64,000 nt of DNA from CAYJAZ01 sp964368455. Its GTDB lineage: Bacteria; Desulfobacterota; Desulfovibrionia; Desulfovibrionales; Desulfovibrionaceae. The stretch's first letter is position 1. Each line of letters begins with the position of its first letter. A program made the translations under genes and the position numbers. Positions 51,218-58,167 of the stretch are shown here, piece after piece. The notes under the pieces were generated by a model, which saw nothing but the letters and a program-made list of their open reading frames with translations, was not told the origin of the DNA and did not search any database. The stretch lies in assembly GCA_964368455.1 (NCBI GenBank), contig CAYJAZ010000004.1, forward strand, positions 95,254 to 159,253. Direction: 5' to 3'.

Positions 51218-51493
51218 TTAAAACTCAGTAAGTTCTTTAAAAATCTCTATTGCTTTTTTACAGCCTGCTTTATTGATTTTGTAATGCGTCCATTTTCCGA
51301 CATTCCAAGATTCAATAATACCGCTTTCACATAGAATTTTCATATGATAAGAAAGTTTAGACTGTGCAATACTCAATTTTTCTGAAAGTTGACAAGCACA
51401 TTTTTCTTCATGCTTCAACATACGTATAATTGCCACTCTTGTAGAATCGCAAAGTGCTTTATAAATCTGTGCTATTTCTTCATCGTTTAGCAT
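51218..51493 (-). CDS. Second ArsR-family repressor
   Basis: Winged-helix repressor of 91 aa. It reads IYKALCDSTRVAIIRMLKHE, then KCACQLSEKLSIAQSKLSYH and MKILCESGIIESWNVGKWTH. The KCACQL segment is in the place of the ELCVCDL metalloid motif with both cysteines kept. A further Cys is at CKKAIEIF near the end. GAGG lies upstream of the ATG. A palindrome upstream of it (51505-51520) and a second one before the thioredoxin gene suggest it controls itself and that operon. Confidence 0.88.
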   Translation of the reverse strand: MLNDEEIAQIYKALCDSTRVAIIRMLKHEEKCACQLSEKLSIAQSKLSYHMKILCESGIIESWNVGKWTHYKINKAGCKKAIEIFKELTEF

Positions 51494-51504
51494 AAAAACC
51501 TCAA

Positions 51505-51520
51505 ATCAAAATTAATTGAT
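51505..51520. promoter_or_regulatory. Candidate ArsR operator upstream of the second arsR gene
   Basis: ATCAAAATTAATTGAT: ATCAA and TTGAT separated by 6 bp, 12 bp before the arsR start codon; suits autorepression. Confidence 0.6.
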
Positions 51521-51581
51521 ATGTAACTCTAAGAAAAGCAATACTTATTGTCAAGAAATTATTTGCTTACATGGATTAGGA

Positions 51582-51611
51582 TTGACTTTATAAAAAAAAG
51601 TCACATATTAA
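51582..51611 (+). promoter_or_regulatory. Candidate promoter of the nitroreductase operon
   Basis: TTGACT (51582-51587), 18-bp spacer, TATTAA (51606-51611), about 68 bp before the first ATG. Confidence 0.5.
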
Positions 51612-51678
51612 AAACTTGAAGCAGAAGAAAAATTGAGCTAAAGTTCTGAGAGAAAAAAGAGCTTTTAAGGAGATATAT

Positions 51679-52197
51679 ATGCTAGAAATTTTGAAAAAAA
51701 GACGCTCAGTAAGAAAGTTTACAGACAAAGCAATTTCAAAAGAAGATATTGAAACAATACTCAAAGCTGGTCTCCTTTCGCCTACAGGCATGGGCAATAA
51801 ACATGTGGAATTTATTGTCATTGAAGACAAGGCAAGCATAGAAAACCTTGTTAATTTCAAAGCCCATAGCACAAGGCCATTTAAAACAGCTAGATTAGCT
51901 ATTGCAATCTTAGGAAATTTAGATATCGCAAAAACATGGATAGAAGACACTGCCCTATCCGCTATCTATATGCAATTGCAAATCGAAGAACTTGGCTTAG
52001 GTTCAACTTGGATTCATCTCGACGAAAGGCAAACACCAGACGGCAGAAATTCTAATTTAGCTCTAAGAGAATATCTTGGCTATCCAGAAAACAGAAAAGT
52101 TTTATGTGTGCTTGCAATAGGCTATAAAGATGAAGAAATAGCCCCCTATACCGAAGCCGATTGCGACATGACAAAAGTGCATTACGAAAAATATTAA
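51679..52197 (+). CDS. Nitroreductase-family protein
   Basis: FMN-dependent NAD(P)H oxidoreductase. It opens MLEILKKRRSVRKFTDKAIS, with the RRSVRKF phosphate-binding motif, then ILKAGLLSPTGMGNKHVEFI, ALSAIYMQLQIEELGLGSTW and the C-terminal LCVLAIGYKDEEIAPY. The length of 172 aa is in the short range of the family. The substrate cannot be assigned. AAGGAG precedes the ATG. It is first gene of a four-gene operon with an unrecognised protein, YedF and a C_GCAxxG protein. Confidence 0.9.
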   Translation: MLEILKKRRSVRKFTDKAISKEDIETILKAGLLSPTGMGNKHVEFIVIEDKASIENLVNFKAHSTRPFKTARLAIAILGNLDIAKTWIEDTALSAIYMQLQIEELGLGSTWIHLDERQTPDGRNSNLALREYLGYPENRKVLCVLAIGYKDEEIAPYTEADCDMTKVHYEKY

Positions 52198-52207
52198 AGG
52201 GAATAAA

Positions 52208-53443
52208 ATGAGCGTTGGAATCATTGTTCAAGGCATGGCAAAAGACCATGAAAAAGTTGTAGAAACTTCATTTAGAGAAATCGCAGAAAAACATAATTAT
52301 CACTTCCAAAAAACTGAAGACGGCGCACTTATCACTTTGTGCAATCTTGGCGAAATCTATGTGACTTTGGGAAAGCATGGAAAAATCATCTTAGATTCAA
52401 GCACTTCCATGCTTGGTGCTGGTTTTCATCACGAAGTTTGTCTTTTTATGGAAAAAATACTTCCCTTTATGGGCAATGTTATTGTTCAAGACGAAACAGG
52501 CTATTATGCTGACAGAAATCTTGAAAAATTACACAAAGAACATTTTATAAAATACCTTAGACAAATAGTTGAAGAATTAACAAAAAATATAGACGCAAAA
52601 GAATTAGCAAAAGGCAAGCAATACGGCATGCGTTTAGTGCATTGGAATATTAATAAATACACTCCTCAAACAATAAACAACAGTATTGCAACACCTTATG
52701 GAAGATTTTCATACAAAAAGCTTCTAGAAATCAAACAAAAAGATTTGTTCGAAGAATTTGCAAACTCGTTCTACATTTGGAACAAAATCGAAAAAGATGC
52801 CTATTTTTATAGAAATGCTGCCCTACACATGATGTGGGATAGTTTACATTATTTCAATAGTTCTCGTTTTACTCAAGAATTACAAATGAATAAAGAAGTT
52901 ATCATGCTTCTTGAGCAAGCAATAAAACTTGATAAGAACATTCCATTTCCTATTAAAGAATATAAAGAAATTTGCACTCTTGCAAATCACGAAGCCATAG
53001 ACACATCTAACCTTACAGACTTAGCAAGTGAATACAAGATAGGCTATAGAAAAGACATAGTCTTTCAACGTTTTGGCAATGTAAATATAGCGGCTGATGG
53101 TGTGCTTTTATTTGAAGAAATGGAAGTGCCAACTTGGTTTAGTGCTGACGATGATTGGAAAAACATTGAAGTAGGCGGACATCTTTGCAATTCAATAGAA
53201 GAAATGACAAAAGAGCAAGAAAATCTTGTAGAAAGATTGAAACAAGAAGCAAAAGTTATTGAAGTTAAAGTAGGCGAAACAAAGGCATATATAGCAAATA
53301 CAAAAAGAGAGGATTATTTTCTTTCCTTTGCTGTGCTTGCCTATGATTTGCAAATTACAACTGTGACATTTAAATATAAAAGTGAAGAAAACAAGGTTTG
53401 GGCTTTAGATTTATTGAAGAAATTTAAATTTATAAATAAATAA
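52208..53443 (+). CDS. Unrecognised 411-aa cytoplasmic protein in a redox operon
   Basis: No family is recognised. There is no signal peptide or membrane segment, so it is cytoplasmic. Two parts can be seen: an N-terminal half (1-210) with alternating strands and helices (GIIVQGMAKDHEKVVET, GEIYVTLGKHGKIIL), and a C-terminal part (about 275-411) with GYRKDIVFQRFGNVNIAADG and VGETKAYIANTKREDYFLSF and a final strand-helix unit. Cysteines are few (about 4) and not in CxxC pairs. AAAGGGAA lies 5 bp upstream of the ATG. It is 10 bp after the nitroreductase and 11 bp before yedF, so it is almost surely co-expressed with redox proteins. Confidence 0.75.
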   Translation: MSVGIIVQGMAKDHEKVVETSFREIAEKHNYHFQKTEDGALITLCNLGEIYVTLGKHGKIILDSSTSMLGAGFHHEVCLFMEKILPFMGNVIVQDETGYYADRNLEKLHKEHFIKYLRQIVEELTKNIDAKELAKGKQYGMRLVHWNINKYTPQTINNSIATPYGRFSYKKLLEIKQKDLFEEFANSFYIWNKIEKDAYFYRNAALHMMWDSLHYFNSSRFTQELQMNKEVIMLLEQAIKLDKNIPFPIKEYKEICTLANHEAIDTSNLTDLASEYKIGYRKDIVFQRFGNVNIAADGVLLFEEMEVPTWFSADDDWKNIEVGGHLCNSIEEMTKEQENLVERLKQEAKVIEVKVGETKAYIANTKREDYFLSFAVLAYDLQITTVTFKYKSEENKVWALDLLKKFKFINK

Positions 53444-53454
53444 AAGGAATGTAT

Positions 53455-54063
53455 ATGCAAATTCAAGACTACACAGGACTTGCTTGTCCAGAACCAGTTA
53501 TTCGTTGTCGTAACTTTATTGAAAGTTCTGATATAGAATTTTTTACAGCCATAGTGGACAATGAGCCAGCAATGGAAAATGTAAAAAGACTTTTAGAAAA
53601 ATCTTCTTATTTCACGCAAGTAGAAAATGAAAATGATAAAATGTGGAAAATTATAGCAAAAAAAGATTCTGCTTCTATTATAAATGAAGAAGAAAATGAA
53701 AGAGCTATCACAACAAAAACTACTTCTGGCAAAACCTTGCTCATAATTGCTTCTGAAGCTTTTGGTACTGGAGATGAAGGACTTGGCAGAAAACTTATGG
53801 GAAATTTTCTTTCTACCATGCCAGAATTTGGTAATGAATTATGGAAGATAATACTATTAAATGGAGGTGTAAAATTAAGTGTAAAAGAAGGTAAACCTTT
53901 AGATGCTTTGAAGAAATTCGAAGAAGAAGGTGTTGAAATTCTTGTATGTGGATCATGCTTAGAATTTTATCAACTCACTAAAGAGCAAAAGGTTGGACAA
54001 AGCACGAATATGCTAGACGTAGTGAGTGCTATGCAATTAGCAGACAAAATTATAAAAATTTAA
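53455..54063 (+). CDS. yedF: YedF: TusA-like plus DsrE-like sulfurtransferase/selenium-metabolism protein
   Basis: Two domains. The N-terminal TusA/SirA-like domain (1-70) has the active-site motif GLACPEPVIRCRNF; the single Cys in CPxP can carry persulfide or selenide. A linker leads to a DsrE/F-like domain (about 85-202) with IIASEAFGTGDEGLGRKLMG, ILLNGGVKLSV and VEILVCGSCLEFYQLTKE, then VGQSTNMLDVVSAM. This layout is that of the YedF proteins linked to selenium metabolism in anaerobes. The start at 53455 has AAAGGA upstream. No selD or selA gene is in the window. Confidence 0.88.
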   Translation: MQIQDYTGLACPEPVIRCRNFIESSDIEFFTAIVDNEPAMENVKRLLEKSSYFTQVENENDKMWKIIAKKDSASIINEEENERAITTKTTSGKTLLIIASEAFGTGDEGLGRKLMGNFLSTMPEFGNELWKIILLNGGVKLSVKEGKPLDALKKFEEEGVEILVCGSCLEFYQLTKEQKVGQSTNMLDVVSAMQLADKIIKI

Positions 54064-54075
54064 TTTGGAGAAAAA

Positions 54076-54531
54076 ATGACAAAAGAAATTAATATTTCAG
54101 CTCTAAGACAAAGAGCTGAGCAGTATTACAGAGACGGAGACTTCTTCTGCTCTGAAGCTTTGTTAAAGTCTATTAAAGATGGCTTTGATGCTCCTTTTTC
54201 AGACGATATCATCAAACTCGCTTCTGGCTTTCCAATTGGCATGAGTTCTGGCTGTTCTTGTGGTGCTGTGACAGGTGGTGTAATGGCTATAGGTATGTTC
54301 TTTGGCAGAGACAAAGCTAAAGGAAAAGAAGTAGATAAAGCAATGAAACTCACAAAAGAATTGCATGATCATTTTGCAAAAGTAAGAAAAGTTGCTTGTT
54401 GTAAAATCCTTACAAAGGGAATGAGATTAGGCTCTAAAACACATATGGAACAATGTATAGCTCTCACGGGCGAAGTGACACAAATAACGGCTGAAATCCT
54501 CGCTAGAGAATTGAAATACAAAACAGTTTGA
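54076..54531 (+). CDS. C_GCAxxG_C_C-family redox protein
   Basis: Probable redox-active small protein with the family's four-Cys pattern: FFCSEALL near residue 24-31, SSGCSCGAVTGGVMAIG near 56-72, VACCKIL near 113-119 and MEQCIAL near 128-134. Such proteins are common in anaerobes and often lie next to redox or selenium genes, as here. No electron partner is known from the sequence. The length of 151 aa is normal. GGAG precedes the ATG. It is the last gene of the operon, 12 bp after yedF and before a strong terminator. Confidence 0.88.
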   Translation: MTKEINISALRQRAEQYYRDGDFFCSEALLKSIKDGFDAPFSDDIIKLASGFPIGMSSGCSCGAVTGGVMAIGMFFGRDKAKGKEVDKAMKLTKELHDHFAKVRKVACCKILTKGMRLGSKTHMEQCIALTGEVTQITAEILARELKYKTV

Positions 54532-54537
54532 TTAAAG

Positions 54538-54568
54538 AAAAGGCTTTGAGTTCAAAGCCTTTTTTTTG
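54538..54568 (+). terminator. Terminator of the nitroreductase-yedF operon
   Basis: AAAAGGCTTTGA / TCAAAGCCTTTT with eight T, 7 bp after the last stop. The 180 bp from here to the lpxI end hold only AT-rich sequence with a weak hairpin. Confidence 0.9.
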
Positions 54569-54750
54569 TTTAAAATATTCCCATTGCAACCGCAAGCATT
54601 TTTTAAAAGACGATAATGAAATAGAAAAGTTCAGATTTTTATGTAAGAGCAAGAAAGAAATGTTTTCTGTGCGAGGAGTGTAGAAGAGTCTACATGACTA
54701 AGCAGAAATTTTCTGACAATGCTCTAACAAAAATATGGGCTTTTATAGCT

Positions 54751-55712
54751 CTATATTGCCCAAATCACGAATTTATGCTTATTTGCAAGTTCTAATGCCT
54801 CTTCTCTATTAAAGAAAATAGTTTTTTNNNNNNNNNNNNNNNNNNNNNNNNNNNNNNNNNNNNNNNNNNNNNNNNNNNNNNNNNNNNNNNNNNNNNNNNN
54901 NNNNNNNNNNNNNNNNNNNNNNNNNNNTTATGCTTATTTGCAAGTTCTAATGCCTCTTCTCTATTAAAGAAAATAGTTTTTTCAGCCTGTATAACAATAG
55001 CTGCATATTTTTTTTCTATTAGCAATTCAATAGTTTTAAGTCCAATAGTAGGTAAATCAGCTCTTTCGTCTTGCCCTGTTTTAAACATTTTCACAAGTAT
55101 ACAAGCTTTATCGCCATGCATGCCTAGTTCAGCACCACGAATAATTGTCGCGTCCGTTCCCTCTAAGCACTCAACAGCAATCACTATATTGTCTTTAACC
55201 ACCATACTCTGCCCTATATCGAATTTCCCCATTGCTTCTGTGATTGGCAATGCATAGTCAAGATTTTCTTTGATATAATCGCTAGGCTGAGTTTTAGTAA
55301 GCACGCCCTTAGGAGCAAGAAGACTTGGGACAATGCTTGCCGCAGACACTATAGAAAGATTTTCTTTTTCTAATTGATTTATAATAGCACGCAAAAGAGC
55401 ATCGTCTCCTTTAGACTTCAGCGAAAAAATAATCTTTGCCGCAAGCCAATCAGGACGAAATTCCATAACCTTTGGTTTATTGATTGTTCCTGCAAGACAA
55501 ACTTCAAATATATTATTTTTATGGAAAAATTTTATAATTTTAGCAAATTGTCCAATAGGAAAACTTTCTGCAATATCAGCCATTTCTAATGTTTCGCTGT
55601 CTGTATGCCCATTAAAACCAGCCACGCAAATATGGTAGCCTAATTTCTTTGCTTCTTCTATGATGACTTTTGGCAAATTGCCGCCACCAGCTAATATTCC
55701 TATAGATTTCAT
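54751..55712 (-). CDS. lpxI: UDP-2,3-diacylglucosamine pyrophosphatase LpxI, interrupted by an assembly gap
   Basis: Lipid A pathway enzyme that hydrolyses UDP-diacylglucosamine to lipid X; it replaces LpxH. It opens MKSIGILAGGGNLPKVIIEE, has AGTINKPKVMEFRPDW near 83-98, SIVSAASIVPSLLAPKGVLT near 130-149 and CLEGTDATIIRGAELG near 190-205. The start at 55712 has AAAGG upstream and abuts rsmI. The last part is disturbed by 100 N flanked by an exact 55-bp repeat. Deleting the gap plus one copy (155 bp) gives an unbroken end, IFFNREEALELANKHKFVIW then AI and stop at 54751, which matches LpxI C-termini. The gene is therefore probably intact. Confidence 0.9.
54773..54982. other. 100-N assembly gap flanked by an exact 55-bp duplication
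   Basis: Bases 54773-54827 and 54928-54982 are identical over 55 bp; 54828-54927 are exactly 100 N. The pattern matches two contigs overlapping by one k-mer of 55 that were scaffolded instead of merged. Confidence 0.9.
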
Positions 55713-55722
55713 AATCTTGCCT

Positions 55723-56577
55723 TTATATCCTATTATAGATATCAGAAGTTTTCCAACCGCGAACTCTTGCCTGCACTCTTTTTGCCAGATTTCGTGGCGA
55801 ACTTGCTTCCGCTCTTTCTTCTTCAATAATTCTATCTACTTCTTCATTTGATGAAATGCCCAACTCTTTTGCTGGCGAGAGAACAATAGTGATTTCTCCC
55901 AAGAGGTTATCGCATATTTCTTTATAATCATTGATGTTTTTTAATTCAAAATGAATAAATTCTTCATGTATTTTTGTGAGTTCACGCGTAATACACACAT
56001 CTCTATTTCCAAGTATGTGAAGAGCAGTTTGCAAGGTGCTATAAACTCTATCTTTTCTCTCAAAGAAAATCAATGTACTTTGCACTTGAGCAAAAGGATG
56101 CAGGCTTTTTTCTTTATCTGCTTCCTGTCTTGGCATAAAGCCTAAGAAAGTAAAGGGTAAAGGTGCAATACCAGAAGCAGCCAAAGCAACAACAGGAGCA
56201 CAAGCACCTGGAATAACAGTGACTTTATAATTATTTTCATGGCAAGCCTGCACTAAAAGATAACCAGGATCGCAAATAATAGGCATACCCGCATCAGAAA
56301 TAAGTGCGATATTCTTTTTTTCTTCTAATTTATGTAGTATGAGCTGTAGTTTATCTTTTTCATTATGTTCATTGAGAGCAAAGATTTCTCTTGTTTTTAT
56401 CTGGCATCTAGCAAGTAAGAGATGGGCTCTTTTTGTGTCTTCTGCAAGTAAGAAGTCAGCCTCTTCTAAAACTTTTCTGGCACGTAGTGAAAAATCGTCC
56501 ACATTCCCTAAAGGAGTGGCCACAAGAAAAAGTGTGCCTTTTTCATAATTAGGCTGTGCAGTTTTCAAAATGCTCAA
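55723..56577 (-). CDS. rsmI: 16S rRNA 2'-O-ribose C1402 methyltransferase
   Basis: Tetrapyrrole-methylase-fold enzyme acting on 16S rRNA C1402. It reads GTLFLVATPLGNVDDFSLRA near the N-terminus, LLAEDTKRAHLLL near 38-50, ALISDAGMPIICDPGYLLVQ near 94-113, VTVIPGACAPVVALAASGI near 121-139, and FFERKDRVYSTL and VCITRELTKIHEE. The length is 284 aa. The start is TTG at 56577 with GGGAG about 9 bp upstream, and it overlaps the yraN end by 29 bp. It lies in a dense minus-strand cluster with yraN, rnhB and lpxI. Confidence 0.92.
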   Translation of the reverse strand: MSILKTAQPNYEKGTLFLVATPLGNVDDFSLRARKVLEEADFLLAEDTKRAHLLLARCQIKTREIFALNEHNEKDKLQLILHKLEEKKNIALISDAGMPIICDPGYLLVQACHENNYKVTVIPGACAPVVALAASGIAPLPFTFLGFMPRQEADKEKSLHPFAQVQSTLIFFERKDRVYSTLQTALHILGNRDVCITRELTKIHEEFIHFELKNINDYKEICDNLLGEITIVLSPAKELGISSNEEVDRIIEEERAEASSPRNLAKRVQARVRGWKTSDIYNRI

Positions 56578-56905
56578 GGCTTATTTCTCCCAATTTATTG
56601 ATATTAATAGCAATTAAATCTAATTGTGCTGTGCAATCATCATCCATCTGTGAAAGATAAATTTCAATTGCACGCAAAAGATTTTGCGTTTTCTTATAGC
56701 TCAAACTTTCGTGGGCTAAAAGCATGCCTTCAAGTTTGCGTGTTTTCACTTCTACAAAATGTAATATATTGTTTTTCTTTGCAATAATATCTATTTCTAA
56801 ATGCTTGTGTCGCCAATTTTTTTCAAGAATGCTATAGCCATTTTCTCTAAGATAGGCAAGGGCAATTTCTTCGCCCTTTCTTCCTTTGTCTAAATGTTCA
56901 GCCAT
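56549..56905 (-). CDS. yraN: YraN/UPF0102-family nuclease-fold protein
   Basis: Endonuclease-like fold of unknown exact role, widely encoded near rnhB and rsmI. It opens AEHLDKGRKGEEIALAYLRE and keeps the nuclease-like pattern ILEKNWRHKHLEIDIIAKK (Glu/Asp) and ILHFVEVKTRKLEG (ExK). The length is 118 aa from the ATG at 56905, which has AGGG upstream; an ATG at 56923 lies inside the rnhB end. It overlaps rsmI at its 3' end. Confidence 0.9.
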   Translation of the reverse strand: MAEHLDKGRKGEEIALAYLRENGYSILEKNWRHKHLEIDIIAKKNNILHFVEVKTRKLEGMLLAHESLSYKKTQNLLRAIEIYLSQMDDDCTAQLDLIAININKLGEISLEHFENCTA

Positions 56906-56912
56906 ATTTGCC

Positions 56913-57560
56913 CTATATATCAAATAAAGAAAGTTGTTCTTGTTCAGGCCTTACACCTTTAAAAGTCTTTCTATGCGAGGGGCAAGGCCCAAATTTCTTG
57001 ATCGCTTCTCTGTGTTCTTTAGAACCATAGCCCATGTGTTTTGCAAATAAATAGTCTGGAAATCTCTTGTCTATTTTTTGCATAAGTTCGTCTCTAAAAA
57101 CTTTTGCTATAACAGAAGCAGCTGAAATTACAGGAATTAATGCATCGCCATCTACAATAGCTTCTTGTTTTGGTAAAATATGAATATTATTTGTGTATGT
57201 TTTAAAATAATGAGTTGGAATTGTTTTATTGCCGTCTATTAAAAGTGAAGTCGGCTCTTGTTTTATTTTGTGAACAAGTGCAGAAGTGGCTCTTGCCATT
57301 GAAATAAGGCTTGCTTGCAAAATATTTTCTTTATCTATCAAACTTTGCCACGCAAGGCCAATACCATAACAAAGAGCAAATTCTTTGATTTCTTCAGAAA
57401 GTTCTTTTCTTTGTTTTGCAGTTAATTTTTTAGAGTCGTCTAAACCAATAAGATCAAAATCTTCTTTAAAAACTACGGCAGCAGAAACCACAGGGCCGGC
57501 AAGTGCACCGCGTCCCGCTTCGTCAAGGCCAATTGGCAAAAGTAATAAATTTTCAGACAT
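56913..57560 (-). CDS. rnhB: Ribonuclease HII
   Basis: Removes ribonucleotides from RNA-DNA hybrids. The first acidic pair is in PIGLDEAGRGALAGPVVSAA near 11-30 (DEAGRG), then LDDSKKLTAKQRKELSEEI near 40-58, LLIDGNKTIP near 107, and VDGDALIPVISAASVIAKV near 137-155. C-terminal HMGYGSKEHREAI and GPCPSHRKTF complete the family signature. The length of 215 aa is normal. It is just downstream of rplS and its terminator. Confidence 0.95.
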   Translation of the reverse strand: MSENLLLLPIGLDEAGRGALAGPVVSAAVVFKEDFDLIGLDDSKKLTAKQRKELSEEIKEFALCYGIGLAWQSLIDKENILQASLISMARATSALVHKIKQEPTSLLIDGNKTIPTHYFKTYTNNIHILPKQEAIVDGDALIPVISAASVIAKVFRDELMQKIDKRFPDYLFAKHMGYGSKEHREAIKKFGPCPSHRKTFKGVRPEQEQLSLFDI

Positions 57561-57641
57561 ATACCTACTCTTTTGTCACAAGAATAATAAAAAGCTAGCA
57601 CAATTAGCAAAAAAAATAAAGCCTTAGAATATGCTTAAAAT

Positions 57642-57666
57642 AAAAAAGCCGTATAAATACGGCTTG
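57642..57666 (-). terminator. Terminator of rplS
   Basis: Minus strand AAGCCGTAT / ATACGGCTT with a short loop and six T, directly after the rplS stop. Confidence 0.88.
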
Positions 57667-57673
57667 TGTCATG

Positions 57674-58024
57674 CTATTTGAAGCGTGATTTAGGCTTAAT
57701 ACGAGCAGCCTTACCTTTGAGCTTGCGTAAATAGTAAAGACGTGAACGACGTACATCGCCTTCTGTTACCATTTCGATACGATCGATAAATGGAGAATGA
57801 AGAGGAATAATACGCTCAACACCAACACCGTCAGAAATCTTACGAACAGTGAAAGTTGCACCTGTTGTTCCGCGAGCAATACGAATAACATTGCCTTGGA
57901 AAACCTGAATACGTTCTTTTTCACCTTCAATGATACGGTAGTGAACTTTAATATTATCGCCTGCTTTGAAAGGGATAAGATCAAGTCTCATGTGTTCTTG
58001 TTCAATACTTTTAAGAATATCCAT
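57674..58024 (-). CDS. rplS: Large ribosomal subunit protein bL19
   Basis: Structural 50S protein at the 30S interface. It reads FKAGDNIKVHYRIIEGEKER near 19-38, VQVFQGNVIRI-type segment (IQVFQGNVIRIARG near 39-52), FTVRKISDGVGVERIIPLHS near 58-77 and RRSRLYYLRKLKGKAARIK at the C-terminus. The length of 116 aa is normal. GGGAG lies upstream of the ATG. It follows trmD after a 143-bp leader. Confidence 0.97.
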   Translation of the reverse strand: MDILKSIEQEHMRLDLIPFKAGDNIKVHYRIIEGEKERIQVFQGNVIRIARGTTGATFTVRKISDGVGVERIIPLHSPFIDRIEMVTEGDVRRSRLYYLRKLKGKAARIKPKSRFK

Positions 58025-58167
58025 TGTGGACTCCCATAATTCTAGTGCTAAAGCACCGAGCTTACGCTCTTGGGTTCATGCAGTGCCCTGTTGTATACTA
58101 AACAAGTTTAATACAGCGGTTTTGCAGGGGTACAAGGTCTATTACATAGCCATAAGGAGTTGAATTA
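58025..58167 (-). promoter_or_regulatory. rplS leader with own promoter-like and hairpin elements
   Basis: In the minus direction: a TTGTAC and, further on, TTAAACTTGTTTAGTATACA (-10-like TATACA), then two small hairpins GAGCGTAAGCTC and GGTGCTTTAGCACT before the ribosome site. It may be an internal promoter and possibly an L19 autoregulatory leader; the second is speculative. Confidence 0.4.

Noticed and set aside
54773..54982. Third case of a mobile short repeat between duplicated gene ends (lpxI)
   Set aside because: The duplicated 55 bp exclude the stop, the gap is exactly 100 N, and collapsing it restores the gene; a k-mer overlap explains it better.
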